A stretch of 64,000 bases of DNA from NCBI GenBank assembly GCA_022828425.1, contig CP094685.1, positions 1,054,001 to 1,118,000 of the forward strand, given 5' to 3'. Position 1 is the first letter of the stretch, and the number at the start of each line of letters is the position of its first letter. The stretch is from Candidatus Thiothrix sulfatifontis. Lineage in GTDB: Bacteria > Pseudomonadota > Gammaproteobacteria > Thiotrichales > Thiotrichaceae. The notes beneath the pieces are model-generated. The model was not told the origin of the DNA, did no database searches, and saw only the letters and a program-made list of their open reading frames with translations. A program made the position numbers and the translations under genes. This document shows positions 60,613-64,000 of the stretch, in pieces.

Positions 60613-61059
60613 TTAACGGCAGGCTTGGCGTAGGCGTGCGGCTTCCCGGAACAATCTGACGGATGTTTGCCGGTCATTGCGTTTGGATGCAAGTACCGCT
60701 TGGCTTTCGATTTGTGCCGCCCGATTCGCTGCATTTTGGCAGCTATTGACGGGTGCAGCGGGGGCAGGCGCAGCCATCGGGCGTGGTGCCATCCGCATTT
60801 GCGGCGCAGGCGCAGGTGGTGTGGCAATGCGCGTCGGCGTAGTGGTCGGGCGATTACGTAAGGCCAATTGTGCTTGTTGGCGCTGCTGTACTACCCGTCG
60901 ATTCGGCGGTGGAATGGGCGGTGGGCGCGGGGTGACTCGCACGACTGAATTGGCGGTATTGCCATAGCAATAAAATGATGAAGTGCATTCAGCAGCCGTA
61001 GCGGATGTGCTGCTAATGCCCAGTAAGAGGGATAGCAGCAGCGCAAGCTTGGTTTTCAT
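60613..61059 (-). CDS. Secreted Pro/Arg-rich protein
   Basis: 148 aa with a cleavable signal peptide (near TATAAECT). Two Cys near the mature N-terminus, then a Pro/Arg/Gln-rich, probably disordered core (TPRPPPIPPPNRRVVQQ), and a helical C-terminus (CQNAANRAAQIESQAVLASKR) with a second Cys pair. AGGAA upstream. Unknown function. Confidence 0.75.
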   Translation of the reverse strand: MKTKLALLLSLLLGISSTSATAAECTSSFYCYGNTANSVVRVTPRPPPIPPPNRRVVQQRQQAQLALRNRPTTTPTRIATPPAPAPQMRMAPRPMAAPAPAAPVNSCQNAANRAAQIESQAVLASKRNDRQTSVRLFREAARLRQACR

Positions 61060-61132
61060 ATCAGTTCCTGCAATAAGGGGCTGAAACGAGTCTAGTCAAG
61101 ATTACGAATTTCTGCTGCTATTCGCTTGATAT

Positions 61133-61627
61133 TTATACTGCGGCGAGGGCTGCGTCGTAGTCTGGCTCTTGGGCGATTTCCGGCACTTGTTCGGTGTAAG
61201 TGACCATGCCGTCTTTGATGACGACAATAGCGCGGGAGAGCAAGCCAGCTAACACACCCGTGGTAATGGTTGCGCCGTAAGCGTTGCCAAAATCCTTGTT
61301 GCGGAAGTCGGAGAGGGAAACCACATTGTCCAAGCCTTCCGCGCCACAGAAACGGCTATGCGCAAACGGCAGGTCAGCCGATACGCACAAGACCGCCACA
61401 TCCGCTTTGCCGCTGGCGAGTTCGTTGAACTTGCGGGTGGATGCGGCACAAACGCCTGTGTCAACACTGGGGTAAATGTTGAGGATGACGGTTTTGCCTG
61501 CAAAGTCTTGCAGGGTAACGTCAGACAGGTCAGTTTTGGTCAGGGTAAACGCAGGGGCTGCGCTGCCCACGGCGGGCAGTTCGCCGCAGGTTTCCAGCGG
61601 ATTGCCTTGTAAGGTGATGGTTGCCAT
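61133..61627 (-). CDS. tpx: Thiol peroxidase, atypical 2-Cys peroxiredoxin
   Basis: 164 aa from ATG 61627 with AGGAG upstream. [22 protein letters not shown] has the peroxidatic Cys with Thr three residues before it; the resolving Cys is in [24 protein letters not shown] at the N-terminus is typical of Tpx. Reduces peroxides with thioredoxin. Confidence 0.95.
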   Translation of the reverse strand: MATITLQGNPLETCGELPAVGSAAPAFTLTKTDLSDVTLQDFAGKTVILNIYPSVDTGVCAASTRKFNELASGKADVAVLCVSADLPFAHSRFCGAEGLDNVVSLSDFRNKDFGNAYGATITTGVLAGLLSRAIVVIKDGMVTYTEQVPEIAQEPDYDAALAAV

Positions 61628-61788
61628 CTGAAATCTCCTTGAGTGATTGAAGCAGTTTAACGCCAACGCATGATACGGGTCATCGAGTAGAGCAGCAAAA
61701 TTCACCCACTCGACCTTGTTTGTGTGCGGCGGTGGAGTCATTGGGTATAACATACGTGCACTATATTGACCATAGACAAGGATGTGCG

Positions 61789-62601
61789 ATGCCTGAATTG
61801 CCCGAAGTCGAAACTACCCGCCGAGGCATTGAGCCTTGGTTAAAGGGGCATACGGTGAAGAACGTGTGTATCCGCCAGCCGAAATTACGTTGGCCTGTGC
61901 CGGATGCGGTTAGCGCATTGGCAGGGCAGGTGGTGCATGAGCTGACGCGGCGGGGCAAATATCTGTTGCTGCACACGGATGCAGGCGTGGGGCTGATTCA
62001 TTTGGGGATGTCCGGCAGTTTGCGGATGGTGGAGGCGGATTTAGCACCGCGTAAGCATGACCATTTCGATTTGGTGTTAGACAGTGGCAAGGCGGTGCGT
62101 TACCACGATCCGCGCCGTTTCGGAGCGTTTTTATGGGCAGAGGGCGATCCGTTGCAACACGCTTTATTGCGCGAGTTGGGGCCGGAGCCGTTGGAAGAGG
62201 GTTTCGATGGCGATTATTTATTTGAACGTTCGCGTAACCGCAGTGTGAGCGTGAAAGCGTTTGTCATGAATGCGCACATTGTCGTTGGCGTAGGCAATAT
62301 CTACGCCAACGAAGCGCTGTTTCTAGCCGGGATAGACCCACGGCTGGCGGCGGGGCGCGTATCCTGCGAACGTTACGCTAAACTTGCGCAAACTATCCGC
62401 CAGATTCTGGCCTATGCCATTGAATGCGGGGGAACTACTCTGCGTGATTTTGTACGTGAAGACGGGTCGCCGGGGTATTTTAAGCTGGAGTTGAAGGTTT
62501 ACGACCGGGCTAAGTTGCCGTGCGCCGTGTGCCAAAACCCCATTGTCCAAATCACCCAAGGGCAACGCTCCACCTGGTTCTGCCCCATCTGCCAAACTTG
62601 A
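61789..62601 (+). CDS. mutM: Formamidopyrimidine-DNA glycosylase (Fpg/MutM)
   Basis: 270 aa from ATG 61789. [17 protein letters not shown] holds the catalytic N-terminal Pro; [22 protein letters not shown] is the helix-two-turn-helix; the C-terminal zinc finger is [25 protein letters not shown] with four cysteines. It removes 8-oxoguanine and nicks the backbone. Confidence 0.97.
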   Translation: MPELPEVETTRRGIEPWLKGHTVKNVCIRQPKLRWPVPDAVSALAGQVVHELTRRGKYLLLHTDAGVGLIHLGMSGSLRMVEADLAPRKHDHFDLVLDSGKAVRYHDPRRFGAFLWAEGDPLQHALLRELGPEPLEEGFDGDYLFERSRNRSVSVKAFVMNAHIVVGVGNIYANEALFLAGIDPRLAAGRVSCERYAKLAQTIRQILAYAIECGGTTLRDFVREDGSPGYFKLELKVYDRAKLPCAVCQNPIVQITQGQRSTWFCPICQT

Positions 62602-62668
62602 CTCAATGCCACCCTCTTGGTTGCTGAGCGTAGCCGCAGCATCGCCTTGCGGCTTGCCGCTGAGTCAA
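62598..62668. repeat. Imperfect palindromic element after mutM
   Basis: TTGACTCA (62598-62605) and TGAGTCAA (62661-62668) are inverted arms; an inner GC-rich part can also fold. It covers the mutM stop and the last codons of the convergent small gene. It may be a transcription stop or a short mobile repeat. Confidence 0.5.
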
Positions 62669-62859
62669 GTATGGCGCGTACCCCTGATCGACATATCGGC
62701 TTCTTCCAGTACGCCATTCGCCATCAGTTCGCGAATCAACTGCCTGCGGATGCCTTTGTTGACGCCAATATCCATGCCAATGCGGTAAAAAAGGAAGGAG
62801 GGAATCCCGATAATGACCAACCCGATCATAAAATACATGATAACTTCTGTATCCAACAT
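62665..62859 (-). CDS. Small membrane protein
   Basis: 64 aa. AAGGGG five bases before ATG. One hydrophobic helix (IMYFMIGLVIIGIPSFLFYRIGMDI) then a charged helix (GIRRQLIRELMANGVLEEADM) in the cytoplasm. Convergent with mutM. No family is recognised, but the ribosome site and composition look real. Confidence 0.7.
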   Translation of the reverse strand: MLDTEVIMYFMIGLVIIGIPSFLFYRIGMDIGVNKGIRRQLIRELMANGVLEEADMSIRGTRHT

Positions 62860-62949
62860 AAAAGCCCCTTGCTTAATGTACCGTTGTGCGATTGATTCGA
62901 TTGTTTTTTAAGCGAAATAAACAGAGTCGCTCTTAAATAAGAATATTAT

Positions 62950-63918
62950 ATGAATAAGCTGAACAGGAAATTTACCGTAGCGCCAATGCTGGACTGGACT
63001 GACCGCCATTGCCGTTATTTTCACCGTTTATTGACCAAAAAATCCGTGTTGTACACCGAAATGGTGACGACCGGCGCACTGTTGTATGGCGACCCTGAGC
63101 GCCATTTACGCTTCAATCAAGAAGAACACCCGGTGGCGTTGCAATTGGGTGGCAGTGAGCCGCAGGAAATGGCGGAATGTGCGCGTCTGGCGGAAAATTA
63201 CGGTTACGATGAAGTGAATATCAACGTCGGCTGCCCCAGCGAACGGGTGCAAAAAGGCGCGTTTGGCGCTTGCTTGATGGCGGAACCGGATTTAATTGCG
63301 GAATGTGTTAGCGCGATGCAAGCCGCCGTGAATATTCCAGTGACGGTCAAAAATCGCATTGGCATTGATGATCAGGATGATTACGCGGGCTTGTATCACT
63401 TTGTGAACACCGTATCGCAAGCCGGTTGCCAGACGTTTATTATTCATGCGCGTAAGGCGTGGCTGAAAGGGCTGAGTCCCAAGGAAAACCGTGAGATTCC
63501 GCCCCTGCGTTACGAATTGGTGTATGAACTCAAACAAGCGTTTCCGCATTTGGAGATTATTATCAACGGCGGCATTACGACGCTGGAACAATGCCAGCAG
63601 CATTTGCAGCACGTTGATGGGGTGATGGTGGGGCGCGAGGCTTACCACAATCCGTGGCTGTTGGCGCAAGTGGATTCGGCACTTTACGGTGTGGATGACA
63701 CGTTTCAGGATCGCAAAGCGGTGTTGGCAGCGTTTTTGGATTACGTGCAGGCGCAACAAGCAGCGGGTGTGGCATTGAATCACATGAGCCGTCACATTCT
63801 CGGTTTGTTTCAGGGAATGCCGGGGGCGCGGGCGTTTCGGCGGCTGATTAGCGAGAATGCGCATAAGCAAAATGCAGGTATTGAATTATTGTGTAATGCG
63901 GCTGAAAAAATTGCTTGA
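62950..63918 (+). CDS. dusA: tRNA-dihydrouridine(20/20a) synthase DusA
   Basis: 322 aa. [40 protein letters not shown] (catalytic Cys), [24 protein letters not shown] and INGGI are DusA signatures. It reduces U20/U20a in tRNA with FMN and NADPH. Its stop overlaps the -35 box of the following tRNA promoter. Confidence 0.97.
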   Translation: MNKLNRKFTVAPMLDWTDRHCRYFHRLLTKKSVLYTEMVTTGALLYGDPERHLRFNQEEHPVALQLGGSEPQEMAECARLAENYGYDEVNINVGCPSERVQKGAFGACLMAEPDLIAECVSAMQAAVNIPVTVKNRIGIDDQDDYAGLYHFVNTVSQAGCQTFIIHARKAWLKGLSPKENREIPPLRYELVYELKQAFPHLEIIINGGITTLEQCQQHLQHVDGVMVGREAYHNPWLLAQVDSALYGVDDTFQDRKAVLAAFLDYVQAQQAAGVALNHMSRHILGLFQGMPGARAFRRLISENAHKQNAGIELLCNAAEKIA

Positions 63919-63943
63919 CCGACCTCTGTTTGCTCTATAGTAT
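63915..63943 (+). promoter_or_regulatory. Sigma-70 promoter of the tRNA-Asn gene
   Basis: TTGACC (63915-63920), 17-base spacer, TAGTAT (63938-63943). The tRNA begins 20 bases downstream of the -10 box, so a short 5' leader is removed. Confidence 0.7.
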
Positions 63944-63963
63944 ATGCGCCTCAAACCGACAGT

Positions 63964-64000
63964 TCCTCGATAGCTCAGTCGGTAGAGCAACGGACTGTTA
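63964..64000 (+). tRNA. tRNA-Asn (anticodon GTT), cut by the window end
   Basis: TCCTCGATAGCTCAGTCGGTAGAGCAACGGACTGTTA is the 5' half through the anticodon loop; the anticodon GTT is at 63997-63999. D arm intact. Confidence 0.93.

Noticed and set aside
62602-62680. Attachment site for a second island near mutM
   Set aside because: The arms are inverted, not direct, and no integrase is present.

Overview
The window looks like chromosomal DNA from a sulfur-oxidising gammaproteobacterium, most likely a Thiothrix-type member of the Thiotrichales. The evidence is a flavocytochrome c sulfide dehydrogenase pair, an SHP/diheme cytochrome/cytochrome b cluster, a DUF302/SCP2/RND neighbourhood and many filament-type envelope genes. 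The genus is an inference from gene content; no marker search was possible.

Layout. (1) 1-13.3 kb: redox and signalling genes. They are the end of fccA, then fccB, a membrane LuxR-type regulator, the shp-dhc-cytb cluster, and a lone tnpB with its end sequences. Next come two DUF2202 ferritin-like proteins and a lipoprotein, which share a TTTCAG direct-repeat site, followed by an OmpR/PhoQ-type two-component system. A phosphorelay (hybrid kinase plus an overlapping HPt gene) and an EB_dh-like periplasmic protein complete the region. (2) 13,294-27,572: a 14.3-kb integrative element inserted in the 3' end of tRNA-Ser(GGA). It is bounded by a 23-bp direct repeat and carries a P4-type tyrosine integrase next to the intact tRNA. 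Its genes include an AlpA/TOPRIM-primase/DUF3987 replication operon and a five-gene operon of unknown function with a 728-aa four-TM protein. It also has a divergent pair of ribbon-helix-helix regulators, a run of small unknown genes, and a toxin-antitoxin stretch (TumE/TumA-like, DUF433, MazE tail). Clusters of the 8-mer AGTTGGGA lie near both ends. (3) 27.8-35.1 kb: part of a type II secretion cluster (GspL, GspM, a GspC/N-like protein, the GspD lipoprotein secretin and a small lipoprotein), then a 653-aa exported protein of unknown function. (4) 35.2-45.5 kb: a co-directional, overlapping surface-polysaccharide locus: PpiC-like protein, Wzm/Wzt ABC exporter, acyltransferase, methyltransferase, three glycosyltransferases and a HAD protein. 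Palindromic repeats have been absorbed in frame into three of these genes. (5) 45.6-64 kb: core genes rplM-rpsI, a porin, a brnT toxin-antitoxin pair, a large DUF3683 FAD/Fe-S oxidoreductase, amt, DUF302 and SCP2-like proteins, an RND efflux pair, tpx, mutM, dusA and the start of a tRNA-Asn.

The island is the part least explained by known families. Its five-gene membrane operon (16,816-20,387) and its stacked antitoxins framed by inverted repeats are the best candidates for something undescribed. CDS starts were moved from the longest open frame to an internal codon wherever a Shine-Dalgarno sequence or overlap argued for it; these choices are stated per entry. All family names are from motif recognition by eye, not from database searches.
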